In this document: one piece after another, positions 23,763 through 31,721 of the stretch | Layout of the letters: every line of letters begins with the position of its first letter | Numbering within the stretch: position 1 is the stretch's first letter | Source of the DNA: Aeromicrobium sp. Sec7.5 | GTDB taxonomy: Bacteria; Actinomycetota; Actinomycetes; Propionibacteriales; Nocardioidaceae | Direction of reading: 5' to 3' | Length of the DNA stretch: 64,000 nt | NCBI RefSeq assembly: GCF_036867135.1 | Contig: NZ_JBAJIJ010000001.1 | Location: 2,542,001 to 2,606,000, forward strand | Program-made: the position numbers and the translations under genes | The notes under the pieces: model-generated | The model's input: the letters and a program-made list of their open reading frames with translations, nothing else | The model's database searches: none | Told to the model about the DNA's origin: nothing

Positions 23763-23894
23763 GCGGTGGATCCACCACGTTCTCGTCCACGCCGCTCAGG
23801 CGGGCGGTGGATGCTCCACGACCTCAGCCACCATTCGGTGGTGGAACCACCGGCGACCCGGTCGACGAGTCCAATTTGTGGTCGATCCACCGCC
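23763..23894. repeat. gene-less + + - - repeat array (GCGGTGGAT...CCAC family)
   Basis: Four short copies: 23763-23778 and 23802-23819 in plus orientation, 23836-23852 and 23878-23894 in minus orientation. The core is GCGGTGGATNNNCCAC. Copies 1 and 4 are near-perfect inverted repeats of each other, and copy 3 is itself palindromic. The array fills the space between the rplA terminator and the rplJ promoter and contains no gene. The mirrored order is the same as in the 31.1-kb array and at the outer ends of the 43-kb element. Confidence 0.75.
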
Positions 23895-23904
23895 TGACCG
23901 GACG

Positions 23905-23946
23905 CACGAGGGCCCGGCGCCGCTGGTGCGGTGCCGGGCCCTCGTG
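23905..23946 (-). terminator. rplKA terminator hairpin
   Basis: Perfect 14-bp arms CACGAGGGCCCGGC (23905-23918) and GCCGGGCCCTCGTG (23933-23946), 14 nt after the rplA stop. Confidence 0.8.
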
Positions 23947-23960
23947 GACGGTCTGGAGGC

Positions 23961-24677
23961 TCAGGCCTCGGTGTCGCTCGCGAAGCTGCGCGTGCGCGAC
24001 GGGTCGACGCCGATGCCGGGGCCGTTCGTCGTGGAGATGGTGACCTTCTTGACGTAGCGGCCCTTCGAGCTGGACGGCTTGAGACGCAGGATCTCCTCGA
24101 GCGCGGCGCCGTAGTTCTCGGCGAGCTGCTCGGCCGAGAACGAGGCCTTGCCGATCACGAAGTGCAGGTTGGCGTGGCGATCGACGCGGAACTCGATCTT
24201 GCCGCCCTTGATGTCGCCGACGGCCTTGGCCACGTCGGTCGTGACGGTGCCGGTCTTCGGGTTCGGCATCAGGTTGCGCGGGCCGAGGACGCGGCCGAGC
24301 CGGCCGACCTTGCCCATCATGTCGGGCGTCGCGACGACGGCGTCGAAGTCGAGCCAGCCGCCGTTGATCTTGTCGACGAGCTCGTCGGCGCCGACGTGGT
24401 CGGCACCGGCCTCACGGGCGGCGTCGGCGTTGGCGCCGGTGGCGAAGACCAGGACCCGGGCGGTCTTGCCGGTGCCGTGCGGGAGGTTGACGGTGCCGCG
24501 CACCATCTGGTCGGCCTTGCGCGGGTCGACGCCGAGGCGGACGGCGACGTCCAGCGTGGAGTCGTACTTCGTGCTGCCGGACTCCTTGGCGAGGGTGGTC
24601 GCCTGCAGAGGGGTGTGGAGCGTGTCCTTGTCGAACTTGTCGGCGACCGCGCGGTACGCCTTGCTGTGTTGTGCCAT
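23961..24677 (-). CDS. rplA: 50S ribosomal protein L1
   Basis: 238 residues; binds 23S rRNA at the L1 stalk near the E site and often acts as a translational repressor of the L11-L1 mRNA. The characteristic segments [19 protein letters not shown], the central [17 protein letters not shown] and the [16 protein letters not shown] signature are intact. ATG start with GGAAAGAA upstream. Downstream of rplK by 77 nt in the same unit. Confidence 0.98.
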   Translation of the reverse strand: MAQHSKAYRAVADKFDKDTLHTPLQATTLAKESGSTKYDSTLDVAVRLGVDPRKADQMVRGTVNLPHGTGKTARVLVFATGANADAAREAGADHVGADELVDKINGGWLDFDAVVATPDMMGKVGRLGRVLGPRNLMPNPKTGTVTTDVAKAVGDIKGGKIEFRVDRHANLHFVIGKASFSAEQLAENYGAALEEILRLKPSSSKGRYVKKVTISTTNGPGIGVDPSRTRSFASDTEA

Positions 24678-24754
24678 GGCTTCTTTCCTTGGTGTGCCAG
24701 GTGTGGTGCGGGCCCAGCGGGCCCTCCCACGTACTTCTGGGTGGTGGTTGAGCG

Positions 24755-25186
24755 TCAGCCCTCGACCGTGATGCCCATGGAGCGGGCGGTGCCCTCGACG
24801 ATCTTGGCCGCGGCCTCGAGGTCGTTGGCGTTCAGGTCGGGGAGCTTGGTGGTGGCGATCTCACGGACCTGGGCGGCGGAGATCTTGCCGACCTTGTCAG
24901 TGTGCGGCGTGGCCGAGCCCTTGGCGAGCCCCGCAGCCTTCTTGATCAGCTCGGCGGCCGGCGGCGTCTTGGTGACGAACGTGAACGAACGGTCCTCGTA
25001 GATCGTGATCTCGACGGGGATGACGTTGCCACGCATGGACTCCGTGGCGGCGTTGTACGCCTTGCAGAACTCCATGATGTTGACGCCGGTCGGGCCGAGC
25101 GCGGTGCCGACGGGCGGCGCCGGGTTGGCCTGGCCAGCGTTCAGCTGCACCTTGACGACAGCGGTGACCTTCTTCTTGGGAGGCAT
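24755..25186 (-). CDS. rplK: 50S ribosomal protein L11
   Basis: 143 residues; binds the GTPase-associated region of 23S rRNA. The N-terminal proline-rich domain ([30 protein letters not shown]) that is the thiostrepton-site partner and the C-terminal rRNA-binding domain ([39 protein letters not shown]) are complete. It follows nusG by 52 nt. Confidence 0.98.
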   Translation of the reverse strand: MPPKKKVTAVVKVQLNAGQANPAPPVGTALGPTGVNIMEFCKAYNAATESMRGNVIPVEITIYEDRSFTFVTKTPPAAELIKKAAGLAKGSATPHTDKVGKISAAQVREIATTKLPDLNANDLEAAAKIVEGTARSMGITVEG

Positions 25187-25238
25187 GTTTTTCGGGTCCT
25201 TGGTGATTCGGGTGGTGGTGCGAGGACGAGCGGAGCGC

Positions 25239-26099
25239 TCAGACCTTCTGGATCTGGGTGAAGCTCAGCTCGACCGGGGTCTCGCGACCGAAGATCTCGA
25301 CGAGCGCCTTGACGCGCTGGGCGTCGACGTTGATCTCGGTGATGGTCGCGTGCAGCGTCGCGAACGGTCCGTCGACGACCATGACGGAGTCAGCCGTCTG
25401 GAAGTCCGCGAACTCGACCTTGGGGGCCTTCGTGGGCTGCTTGTCGGAGGCGTCGTCGGACGCCGTGGCGGCGACCTCGGCCTCTACCGCCGGGGCGAGC
25501 ATCTTCTCGACCTCGGCGAGGCTCAGCGGGACCGGCTGGTGGGCGTTGCCCACGAAACCGGTGACCGACGGCGTGTGGCGGACGACGCCCCACGACTCGT
25601 CGGTGAGGTCCATGCGGACCAGGACGTAGCCGGGCAGGACGGTGCGCTTGACGAGCTTGCGCTGACCGTTCTTGATCTCGGCGACCTCCTCGGTGGGCAC
25701 GACGACCTCGAAGATGTCGTCCTCGGCGTTGAGCGAGGTGATGCGGTTCTCGATGTTGGCCTTGACCCGCTTCTCCATGCCGGAGTACGTGTGCACGACG
25801 TACCAGTCGCCGATCTGGCTGTAGAGACGGTCGCGGAACTCCTGGAGCGGGTCGGCCGGAGCGGCGGGCTCGAGGGCCTCGTCACCGGCGCCCTCGACCT
25901 CGTCGCCCACCTCGTCGGCGGACGGCTCGTCGCCGTCGGTGGCGGACTCGTCGCCGTCGGTGGCGGACTCGTCGGAGCTGCCGTCGACGGTCTCGTCGGC
26001 GTCGACGGTCTCGTCGGCGTCGACCGGGGCCTCGGTCTCGACCTCGGGGACGTCGTGCTCCTGCACGTCGCCCGTGGTCTCTTCGTAGCTCTCACTCAC
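25239..26099 (-). CDS. nusG: transcription termination/antitermination factor NusG
   Basis: 286 residues. The NGN domain ([24 protein letters not shown], near residues 98-190) and the C-terminal KOW domain ([48 protein letters not shown]) are standard. The first ~95 residues are a strongly acidic extension containing short internal repeats (VDADET twice, SATDGDE twice) encoded by repeated GTCGACG-type DNA. A second acidic/Ala-rich insert lies between the two domains. It binds RNA polymerase and, via KOW, Rho or S10. The extension is typical of Actinobacteria in kind; its repeats are variable sequence. Confidence 0.96.
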   Translation of the reverse strand: MSESYEETTGDVQEHDVPEVETEAPVDADETVDADETVDGSSDESATDGDESATDGDEPSADEVGDEVEGAGDEALEPAAPADPLQEFRDRLYSQIGDWYVVHTYSGMEKRVKANIENRITSLNAEDDIFEVVVPTEEVAEIKNGQRKLVKRTVLPGYVLVRMDLTDESWGVVRHTPSVTGFVGNAHQPVPLSLAEVEKMLAPAVEAEVAATASDDASDKQPTKAPKVEFADFQTADSVMVVDGPFATLHATITEINVDAQRVKALVEIFGRETPVELSFTQIQKV

Positions 26100-26112
26100 G
26101 TGAATTCTCGTC

Positions 26113-26340
26113 CTAACCGAAGATCTTGAACATCAGCTGACCGAACCCGAAGTCGAGTCCAGCCACGATCGCCATCATCACGAGCACGAACACGAGCACG
26201 ACGACGAAGTACTGCGCGACCATGGGCCGCGTGGGCCACACGACCTTGCGCAGCTCGGCGATCACCTGGCGGATGAAGGTTGCCGGTGCGGTACGGGCCT
26301 GCGCGGTGGGCGTCCGGCCGTCCTTGTCGCGATCGCTCAC
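26113..26340 (-). CDS. secE: preprotein translocase subunit SecE
   Basis: 75 residues with a GTG start. A basic N-terminus, the amphipathic helix [18 protein letters not shown] conserved in single-helix SecE proteins, and one membrane segment ([24 protein letters not shown]). It clamps SecY in the translocon. It lies between tRNA-Trp and nusG, the usual order in Actinobacteria, 13 nt upstream of nusG. Confidence 0.96.
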   Translation of the reverse strand: MSDRDKDGRTPTAQARTAPATFIRQVIAELRKVVWPTRPMVAQYFVVVLVFVLVMMAIVAGLDFGFGQLMFKIFG

Positions 26341-26480
26341 GATGCTCCTTCGTCAGTGGTCAAGTGGGGGCTCGAGATGGGGATCCGGTGGCACCGGCGG
26401 TGCCACCGTGACGGGCGAACCAGCGTCCGTCTCTGTTTTCGTACGTGCTCCGCGATGCGTGCTGCGTCGTGCGTACTGGG

Positions 26481-26553
26481 CACGGCACGAGGGACTTGAA
26501 CCCCCAACCTTCGGTTTTGGAGACCGATGCTCTGCCAGTTGAGCTAGTGCCGT
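26481..26553 (-). tRNA. tRNA-Trp (CCA)
   Basis: A 73-nt cloverleaf on the minus strand: acceptor ACGGCAC/GTGCCGT, D-stem GCTC/GAGC, anticodon loop CTCCAAA with anticodon CCA, T-loop TTCAAGT. The 3' CCA is not encoded. It stands directly upstream of secE. Confidence 0.96.
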
Positions 26554-26669
26554 TCGGCGTGGCCCCGCGCCGCACCGCCTGCGCGCGGGCATGACGAAAC
26601 GATGTGAGATCTCACCGGAGGCCTCAGTGTACGGGGTGCTCGCGTCCGGGGTCGAATCGAGTCCGGACG

Positions 26670-26705
26670 CACCTGGGGCCCGGTCGATCGACCGGGCCCC
26701 AGGTG
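26670..26705 (-). terminator. perfect 36-nt palindrome terminator
   Basis: CACCTGGGGCCCGGTCGA followed directly by its exact reverse complement, 14 nt after the stop of the GYF_2/TM2 gene. It can form an 18-bp stem without a separate loop. Its position supports a terminator for that gene. Confidence 0.7.
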
Positions 26706-26718
26706 CGGGTGGAGTGCG

Positions 26719-27216
26719 TCAGCGCGCGAGCGGGCGACCCTGCGCGTCGCCGAGCTTGCCGATCGCGATCAGGATCAGGTCGATCAGCGACCAGATGCCG
26801 CAGCCGCCCAGCGTGAGCAGCTTCAGGACGCCCAGGCCCGTGTAACCGAGGTAGAAGCGGTCGATGCCCAGTCCGCCGAGCAGGACCGAGAGGATCAGTG
26901 CCGTCACGAAGCTCTTGTCGCTGACGGGGCCGTTGTACTGGCCGGCGACACCGTAGGCCTGCTGGCCCGGAGCGCCGTAGCCCTGGCCGGGCGCCGGGTA
27001 GCCGGCCGGTGCGGCGGGCGCGAAGGCCCCGCTCAGCTCCGGCATGGCCGAGGCGAGCACCCACTCGCCACCGTCGGCGCGGACGTGGCTGTTCTGGGTG
27101 ATGTTGCCGGTGCCGGCGAACTGCTTCAGCTGGTCGAGCGTGTACGGGCCGTACTCGGTGCCGTTGACGTAGGTGAAGTACTGGGTGCTGGGCGCAGTGC
27201 CCGGATCGGTGGTCAT
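26719..27216 (-). CDS. GYF_2 and TM2 domain membrane protein
   Basis: 165 residues. An N-terminal GYF_2-like domain (residues about 12-62: YFTYVNGTEYGPYTLDQLKQF and DGGEWVLASAMPEL) is followed by a Gly/Ala/Tyr/Pro linker and a C-terminal TM2 domain of two membrane helices (SVLLGGLGIDRFYLGYTGLGVLKLLTLGG and CGIWSLIDLILIAIG). Such proteins are of unknown function; GYF_2 domains are thought to bind proline-rich peptides. ATG start after GAGGAGAACTCCTG. Monocistronic, ended by the 36-nt palindrome. Confidence 0.85.
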   Translation of the reverse strand: MTTDPGTAPSTQYFTYVNGTEYGPYTLDQLKQFAGTGNITQNSHVRADGGEWVLASAMPELSGAFAPAAPAGYPAPGQGYGAPGQQAYGVAGQYNGPVSDKSFVTALILSVLLGGLGIDRFYLGYTGLGVLKLLTLGGCGIWSLIDLILIAIGKLGDAQGRPLAR

Positions 27217-27389
27217 CAGGAGTTCTCCTCAGGAGGATGCGGGGTGGGCCGGACAGCACTCTAGGTCAGGAAGGCTCCAACGCGGAGACGTCGTGCACCC
27301 TGCCGAGCGTGTGTCCGGTTCTCAGACGCTCAGCCGGACGGCTTTGTTCCCGGCCGAAGGGTCCCATCTCCTGCGTCTAGGGTCGAGTC

Positions 27390-27884
27390 ATGACCGACCC
27401 GATGCAGGCCAGCGGCAGCTCCTTCGCCCGCGCCAACCGGATCCTCGCCCTCGCGCTCGTCTCCGCGCCCGTCTACATCCTCATCGCGCTGTGGTTCGCC
27501 GCCCCCGAGGCCGAGGAGGACCTGGCCCCGTGGGTCGCCGGCGCTGCCATTGGTGCGGTCGTGCTCGCCTGGCTCCTGGCCCAGTCGATCGGGTACCGGG
27601 TGACCCCGCTGGCGTTCGGCGACTCCCCCGCCGTCGCGACAGGTCGCTACCAGCAGTCGATGCTGGTCCGCTTCGTGCTGACCGAGGCGCCGATCATCCT
27701 CGGCATCGCCGCCACCTTCGTGCTGCCCTACGGGGTCTGGACGTACGTCGTCGTGCTCGTCGTCGGGCTCCCGTCGATGGTCTTCCACGTCTGGCCGAGC
27801 CGGCGCGTCGTGGACAAGATCGCCACGCGGCTGGAGTCCGGGGGCGTCCCCTCGGGCCTGCGCGAGGCCTTCGGCCACCGCTGA
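27390..27884 (+). CDS. hypothetical membrane protein
   Basis: 164 residues with about four membrane helices (residues 16-33, 43-61, 90-110 and 115-130) and a basic, cytoplasmic-looking C-terminus (WPSRRVVDKIATRLESGG). I recognise no domain. A TAGGGT-like -10 lies 15 nt upstream of the ATG, so translation may be leaderless. It stands 46 nt before the adenosine deaminase gene on the same strand and may be co-transcribed with it. Confidence 0.75.
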   Translation: MTDPMQASGSSFARANRILALALVSAPVYILIALWFAAPEAEEDLAPWVAGAAIGAVVLAWLLAQSIGYRVTPLAFGDSPAVATGRYQQSMLVRFVLTEAPIILGIAATFVLPYGVWTYVVVLVVGLPSMVFHVWPSRRVVDKIATRLESGGVPSGLREAFGHR

Positions 27885-27930
27885 CACTCCTCCTCGACGA
27901 CGGGGACCGGGCGTGCGACAGGATGGACCG

Positions 27931-29058
27931 ATGCGGCCCCTGCACGAGCTCCCGAAGGCGCACCTGCACCTGCACTTCACCGGGTCGATGCGCCACGCGA
28001 CGCTCCTGGAGCTGGCCGAGCGCGACGGCATCCACCTGCCCGCGGCGCTCCAGGAGGAGTGGCCCCCGGAGCTCAGCGGCGCTGACGAGAAGGGCTGGTT
28101 CCGCTTCCAGCGCCTCTACGACGTGGCCCGGTCCGTCCTGCGCACCGAGGACGACGTCCGGCGCCTCGTGCGCGAGGCCGCCGAGGACGACGTGGCCGAC
28201 GGCGCCCGGTGGACCGAGATCCAGGTCGATCCCTCGGGCTACGGCGCCCGCTTCGGCGGCATCACGGCGTTCACCGACCTCGTGATCGACGCCGTGCGCG
28301 ACGCCGAGCGGGCGACGGGGCTCGGCATGGGCGTCGTGATCGCCGCGAACCGGACGCGGCACCCCCTCGACGCGCGCACGCTCGCGCGGCTCGCGACCCA
28401 GTACGTCGACCGCGGGGTCGTCGGCTTCGGCCTGTCCAACGACGAGCGCCGCGGCGAGACGACCGACTTCGGCCGCGCCTTCCAGATCGCGGCCGACGCC
28501 GGACTCGCCTCGGTGCCGCACGGCGGTGAGCTGCGGGGCCCTGAGCACGTCACGACGTGTCTGGACCACCTGCACCCGCACCGCCTCGGCCACGGGGTCC
28601 GCGCCTCGGAGGACCCGCGCGTGCTCGAGCGGGTGGTGGCCGAGGGCGTGGCGCTCGAGGTCTGTCCCGCGTCCAACGTGTCGCTCGGCGTGTACGCCAC
28701 GGTCGAGGAGGTGCCCGTACGTGAGCTGATGGCCGCCGGCGCCACCGTCGCCCTCGGTGCCGACGACCCCCTGCTCTTCGGCACCCGGCTCGCCGGGCAG
28801 TACGCGCTCCTCCGGGCCGCCCAGGACTTCAGCGACGCCGAGCTCGCCGAGCTCGCCCTCGGGTCGTGGGAGGCGTCCCGCGCGCCGGCCGAGCTGGTCG
28901 CCATCGCCAGGGCCGACGTCCAGACGTGGTTGGACGCCCCCGATTCCGCTCCCTCTGATTCCGCTCCCTCTGATTCCGCCCGGAGCCCGGAACCCCCGCC
29001 TGTGCCCGATTCCGCCCGGAGCCCGGAACCCCCGCCTGTGTCAGAGTTGGGCCGATGA
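27931..29058 (+). CDS. adenosine deaminase family protein
   Basis: 375 residues, cytosolic TIM-barrel amidohydrolase expected to deaminate adenosine or a related nucleoside. Metal-site H13 and H15 are in PKAHLHLHFTGS, with the later PHGGE glutamate, the HRLGHGV histidine and the ADDP aspartates. The residue that is Asp in the classical HLDG motif is Thr here (HFTG), as in an actinobacterial subgroup, so substrate choice may differ. The last ~35 residues are a Ser/Pro-rich tail encoded by tandem DNA repeats (28950-29040), beyond the usual end of the fold. ATG at 27931 chosen; an earlier in-frame ATG lies at 27913. ATGA overlap with the next gene. Confidence 0.88.
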   Translation: MRPLHELPKAHLHLHFTGSMRHATLLELAERDGIHLPAALQEEWPPELSGADEKGWFRFQRLYDVARSVLRTEDDVRRLVREAAEDDVADGARWTEIQVDPSGYGARFGGITAFTDLVIDAVRDAERATGLGMGVVIAANRTRHPLDARTLARLATQYVDRGVVGFGLSNDERRGETTDFGRAFQIAADAGLASVPHGGELRGPEHVTTCLDHLHPHRLGHGVRASEDPRVLERVVAEGVALEVCPASNVSLGVYATVEEVPVRELMAAGATVALGADDPLLFGTRLAGQYALLRAAQDFSDAELAELALGSWEASRAPAELVAIARADVQTWLDAPDSAPSDSAPSDSARSPEPPPVPDSARSPEPPPVSELGR

Positions 29059-29429
29059 CAGCCCCGACCCCGCCACCACCGATGCCGCTCGGACCGGCAC
29101 CGGCGTGGGGCCACCCGTGGCCCGCGCCCGTCCCGCCGCGCCCGCTGGCACCGGGATCCACGGCCGGACTCGTGGTCGGCATCGTCGCCCTGGCGGGCGG
29201 GCTGGTGCTGCTGCTTCCGCTGGTGGTCGCTCCGCTCGCCTGGTACCTCGGCGCCCGGGCCCACCGACAGGCCGAGCGGGAGCCCGAGCGGTGGCGTCCC
29301 GGCGGTCCCGCCAGGACCGCGATGGTCCTGGGCATGGTCGGCTCCGGACTCCTGACCCTCGTCTTCCTGCTGGCCGTCGTCGTCGCGACCCTGACCTGGG
29401 TCACGATCGCGTCCCCCTCGCCCTACTGA
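29055..29429 (+). CDS. DUF4190-like membrane protein
   Basis: 124 residues starting in a 4-nt ATGA overlap with the adenosine deaminase gene. Proline-rich N-terminus, then two membrane helices (AGLVVGIVALAGGLVLLLPLVVAPLAWYLG and GMVGSGLLTLVFLLAVVVATLTWV) separated by a basic loop (ARAHRQAEREPERW), a layout like DUF4190. Function unknown. It is shorter than, but similar in layout to, the gene at 29484. Confidence 0.75.
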   Translation: MTAPTPPPPMPLGPAPAWGHPWPAPVPPRPLAPGSTAGLVVGIVALAGGLVLLLPLVVAPLAWYLGARAHRQAEREPERWRPGGPARTAMVLGMVGSGLLTLVFLLAVVVATLTWVTIASPSPY

Positions 29430-29483
29430 CCCCGGGGACCTCTCCCCCACGCTCGTCGCAGCACGCCGTGGGATGCTCGTGCC

Positions 29484-30014
29484 ATGAGCGATCCGACCCA
29501 GCAGCCGCCCTCGGACCCGTACCGGGCTCAGGACCCGTACCAGCCGCAGGCGCCCTACCAGGGCCCCGGAGCCCCGGGTGGCCCGACGCCGCCTCCCCAG
29601 GGTCCGCCCCAGCAGGGCCAGAACCCCTACGGCCAAGGCCCCTCCGGCCATCCGCAGCCGATGTTCAACCACGCGCCCCAGCCCAACCACCCGCAGGCCA
29701 CGACTTCGATGGTGCTCGGCATCATCTCGATCGTCGGTGGCTTCATGTGCCTGGTGCCGCTTCTCATGGCACCCGTCGCGTGGATCATGGGCCGCAAGGC
29801 CGTCAAGGAGATCGACGCCTCCGGTGGCCAGCTCGGCGGACGGGGCGAGGCGCAGACGGGCTTCATCACGGGCATCGTCGGCACCGTGCTGCTGATCCTC
29901 GGCGTGATCGCCACGATCCTCATCGTCGCGCTCGTGTTCGCGGCGGCCGACTCGACCAACAGCGGCGACTACTCCTACGACGCCCTGACCAGCCTGATCC
30001 CGGCCGGTCGCTGA
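29484..30014 (+). CDS. DUF4190 domain membrane protein
   Basis: 176 residues. The first ~65 residues are Pro/Gln/Tyr/Gly-rich (PYRAQDPYQPQAPYQGPGAP), followed by the DUF4190 unit of two helices (TTSMVLGIISIVGGFMCLVPLLMAPVAWIMGRKAVKEI and TGFITGIVGTVLLILGVIATILIVALVFA). Function unknown. Convergent with murB, 10 nt away. Confidence 0.8.
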   Translation: MSDPTQQPPSDPYRAQDPYQPQAPYQGPGAPGGPTPPPQGPPQQGQNPYGQGPSGHPQPMFNHAPQPNHPQATTSMVLGIISIVGGFMCLVPLLMAPVAWIMGRKAVKEIDASGGQLGGRGEAQTGFITGIVGTVLLILGVIATILIVALVFAAADSTNSGDYSYDALTSLIPAGR

Positions 30015-30024
30015 CCGACGCGGG

Positions 30025-31044
30025 TCAGATCGCGCAGCCGACGAGGTTCGGCTCGGGCTCGAGCTCGATGCCGAACCGTGCGGCGACGCCGTCGCGGACC
30101 TCACGGGCCAGCGCGAGCAGCTCGTCGGTCGTGGCGTCACCGCGGTTCGTCAGCGCGAGCGCGTGCTTGGTCGAGAGGCTCGCAGCCCCCGTGCCGTGGC
30201 CGCGATCGAACCCGGCGTGACTGATGAGCCAGGCCGCACTCGTCTTGACCGTGCCGTCGGGCTGCACGAAACGCGGGGCCTCGCTCGGCAGTCGCTCGGT
30301 GGCCTCGGCCGCGAGCACGGGGTTGGTGAAGAACGACCCGGCACTCCAGGTGTCGTGATCAGCGGGATCGAGCACCATGCCCTTGCCCCGACGAAGGGCC
30401 AGGACCGCCTCGCGAACCTCGGCCGCGGGCGCGCGCCCACCCACCTCGATCCCGAGCGTCCGGGCGAGCTCGGCGTAGGCGACCGGCGCGCCGAGCGATC
30501 CGAGCCGCAGCTGGAACGCGACGTCGAGCACGACGTGGCGGCCGGGCTCTGCCTTGAAGCGGCTCGTGCGGTAGCCGAAGCGGCACTGGTCGGCCGCCAG
30601 CGTGCGGACCTCGCCCTCGCGCCGGTCCCAGGTGCGGACCCGGATGATCGACTGAGCGACCTCCTGGCCGTAGGCACCCACGTTCTGGATCGGGGTCGCA
30701 CCCACTGATCCCGGGATCCCGGCGAGGGCCTCGATCCCGATCCATTCCTGCCCGACCGCGCGGGCGACAAGAGCCTCCCAGGACTCGCCGGCGGCGACCG
30801 TGACGGTGGCGCCGCTGCACGCGTCCTGGTCGACCACGTCACCCGAGGTGCGCACCAGCACGACGCGCCCGTCGAATCCCTCGTCGGCCACGACGAGGTT
30901 GCTGCCGCCCGCCACCAGCAGGACCGGGGTCCCGGAGTCGTCGGCATCGGCGACGGCGGCGATCAGCTCATCGGTCGTGGTGGCCTCGACGACCTCACGG
31001 GCCGGGCCCCCGAGGCGGAGCGTGGTGACCTCCGACAAGCGCAT
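30025..31044 (-). CDS. murB: UDP-N-acetylenolpyruvoylglucosamine reductase
   Basis: 339 residues; FAD-dependent NADPH reductase that makes UDP-N-acetylmuramate for peptidoglycan. FAD-binding segments LRLGGPAREVV and LLVAGGSNLVVADEG, the GIEALAGIPGSVGATPIQNVGAYGQE core, the YRTSRFK arginine and the proton-donor serine of AGSFFTNPV are intact. The final EPEPNLVG carries the conserved glutamate. The 80-residue insert of type I MurB (GYRTSRF to AGSFF) is present. Its upstream region is taken up by the repeat array at 31068-31180, so the promoter lies in or beyond it. Confidence 0.97.
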   Translation of the reverse strand: MRLSEVTTLRLGGPAREVVEATTTDELIAAVADADDSGTPVLLVAGGSNLVVADEGFDGRVVLVRTSGDVVDQDACSGATVTVAAGESWEALVARAVGQEWIGIEALAGIPGSVGATPIQNVGAYGQEVAQSIIRVRTWDRREGEVRTLAADQCRFGYRTSRFKAEPGRHVVLDVAFQLRLGSLGAPVAYAELARTLGIEVGGRAPAAEVREAVLALRRGKGMVLDPADHDTWSAGSFFTNPVLAAEATERLPSEAPRFVQPDGTVKTSAAWLISHAGFDRGHGTGAASLSTKHALALTNRGDATTDELLALAREVRDGVAARFGIELEPEPNLVGCAI

Positions 31045-31067
31045 GCGACGACCCTACCGGCGGGCGT

Positions 31068-31180
31068 GGGCGGTGAATCCTCCACTCATCACGGCGTGGG
31101 CGGTGAGTGTTCCACCGTCACGCCTCTCGTGCGGTGGAACACTCACCGCCCGAGCACCGTGGGTGGAAGACTCACCGCCC
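31068..31180. repeat. gene-less + + - - repeat array (GGGCGGTGAGT...CCACC family)
   Basis: Plus copies at 31068-31085 and 31098-31116, minus copies at 31133-31151 and 31162-31180. Copies 2 and 3 are perfect inverted repeats (GGGCGGTGAGTGTTCCACC). Copies 1 and 4 are diverged. The first ten bases, GGGCGGTGAG, are the same as those of the 43-kb element's terminal repeat. It lies between the rpmG terminator and the murB start. No gene is seen within it. Confidence 0.78.
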
Positions 31181-31199
31181 CGCGGCGGGCAGGGACGGC

Positions 31200-31233
31200 G
31201 AAGGCCCCCTCCGCCGGAGCGGAAGGGGCCTTC
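31200..31233 (-). terminator. rpmG terminator hairpin
   Basis: GAAGGCCCC...TCCGC and GCGGA...GGGGCCTTC pair into a long stem with one bulged position and a short loop, 17 nt after the rpmG stop on the minus strand. Confidence 0.75.
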
Positions 31234-31250
31234 GGAGTCGAGCGCTGGGA

Positions 31251-31421
31251 TCAGCGGGTCTCGCGGTGCACCTGGTGGGTCTTGCAGCGCGGGCAGAACT
31301 TCTTGATGTCGAGACGATCGGGATCATTGCGACGGTTCTTCTTGGTGATGTAGTTCCGCTCCTTGCACTCGGTGCAGGCAAGGGTGATCTTGGGGCGGAC
31401 GTCGGAGCTCTTGCTGGCCAC
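31251..31421 (-). CDS. rpmG: 50S ribosomal protein L33
   Basis: 56 residues from a GTG at 31421 ([19 protein letters not shown]...). Two CxxC pairs (CTEC and CPRC) make it the zinc-binding C+ form rather than the zinc-free paralogue induced in zinc starvation. Ends [10 protein letters not shown]. It is the usual small gene next to tRNA-Met and tRNA-Thr and upstream of secE-nusG in Actinobacteria, although murB and other genes now lie between. Its 171-nt length makes it easy to miss. Confidence 0.95.
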   Translation of the reverse strand: MASKSSDVRPKITLACTECKERNYITKKNRRNDPDRLDIKKFCPRCKTHQVHRETR

Positions 31422-31470
31422 GGGAGTGCCTCAGTTCTGAATGGATCGGTGACGTACTGGTGAAGTTCGG

Positions 31471-31544
31471 TAGCGGAGGCGGGGCTCGAACCCGCGACCT
31501 CACGATTATGAGTCGTGCGCTCTGACCAACTGAGCTACCCCGCC
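31471..31544 (-). tRNA. tRNA-Met (CAT), elongator type
   Basis: 74 nt: acceptor GGCGGGG pairing with CTCCGCT including G-U pairs, D-stem GCTC/GAGC, anticodon loop with CAT, T-loop TTCGAGC. A G1 base rather than C1 mismatch and the standard D-arm argue for elongator, not initiator. Confidence 0.94.
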
Positions 31545-31594
31545 GGAGTTCGCGAGTCGCCTCGCGAGGGGACCCGGCCGCGACCGGGATCCAG

Positions 31595-31667
31595 AGCCCC
31601 TTTACGGAATCGAACCGTAGACCTTTTCCTTACCATGGAAACGCTCTGCCGACTGAGCTAAAGGGGC
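31595..31667 (-). tRNA. tRNA-Thr (GGT)
   Basis: 73 nt: acceptor GCCCCTT/AAGGGGC, anticodon loop ATGGTAA with anticodon GGT, T-loop TTCGATT. Located 50 nt upstream of tRNA-Met, same strand. Confidence 0.95.
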
Positions 31668-31721
31668 AAGCCGACGACCCACCCTACAAGGTGATCGCCC
31701 GGATCCGAAATCGGGGGGTCG

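Noticed and set aside
23763..31180. Repeat arrays as a CRISPR
   Set aside because: Copies are short (16-20 nt), unevenly spaced, in mixed orientation and without uniform spacers or cas genes.
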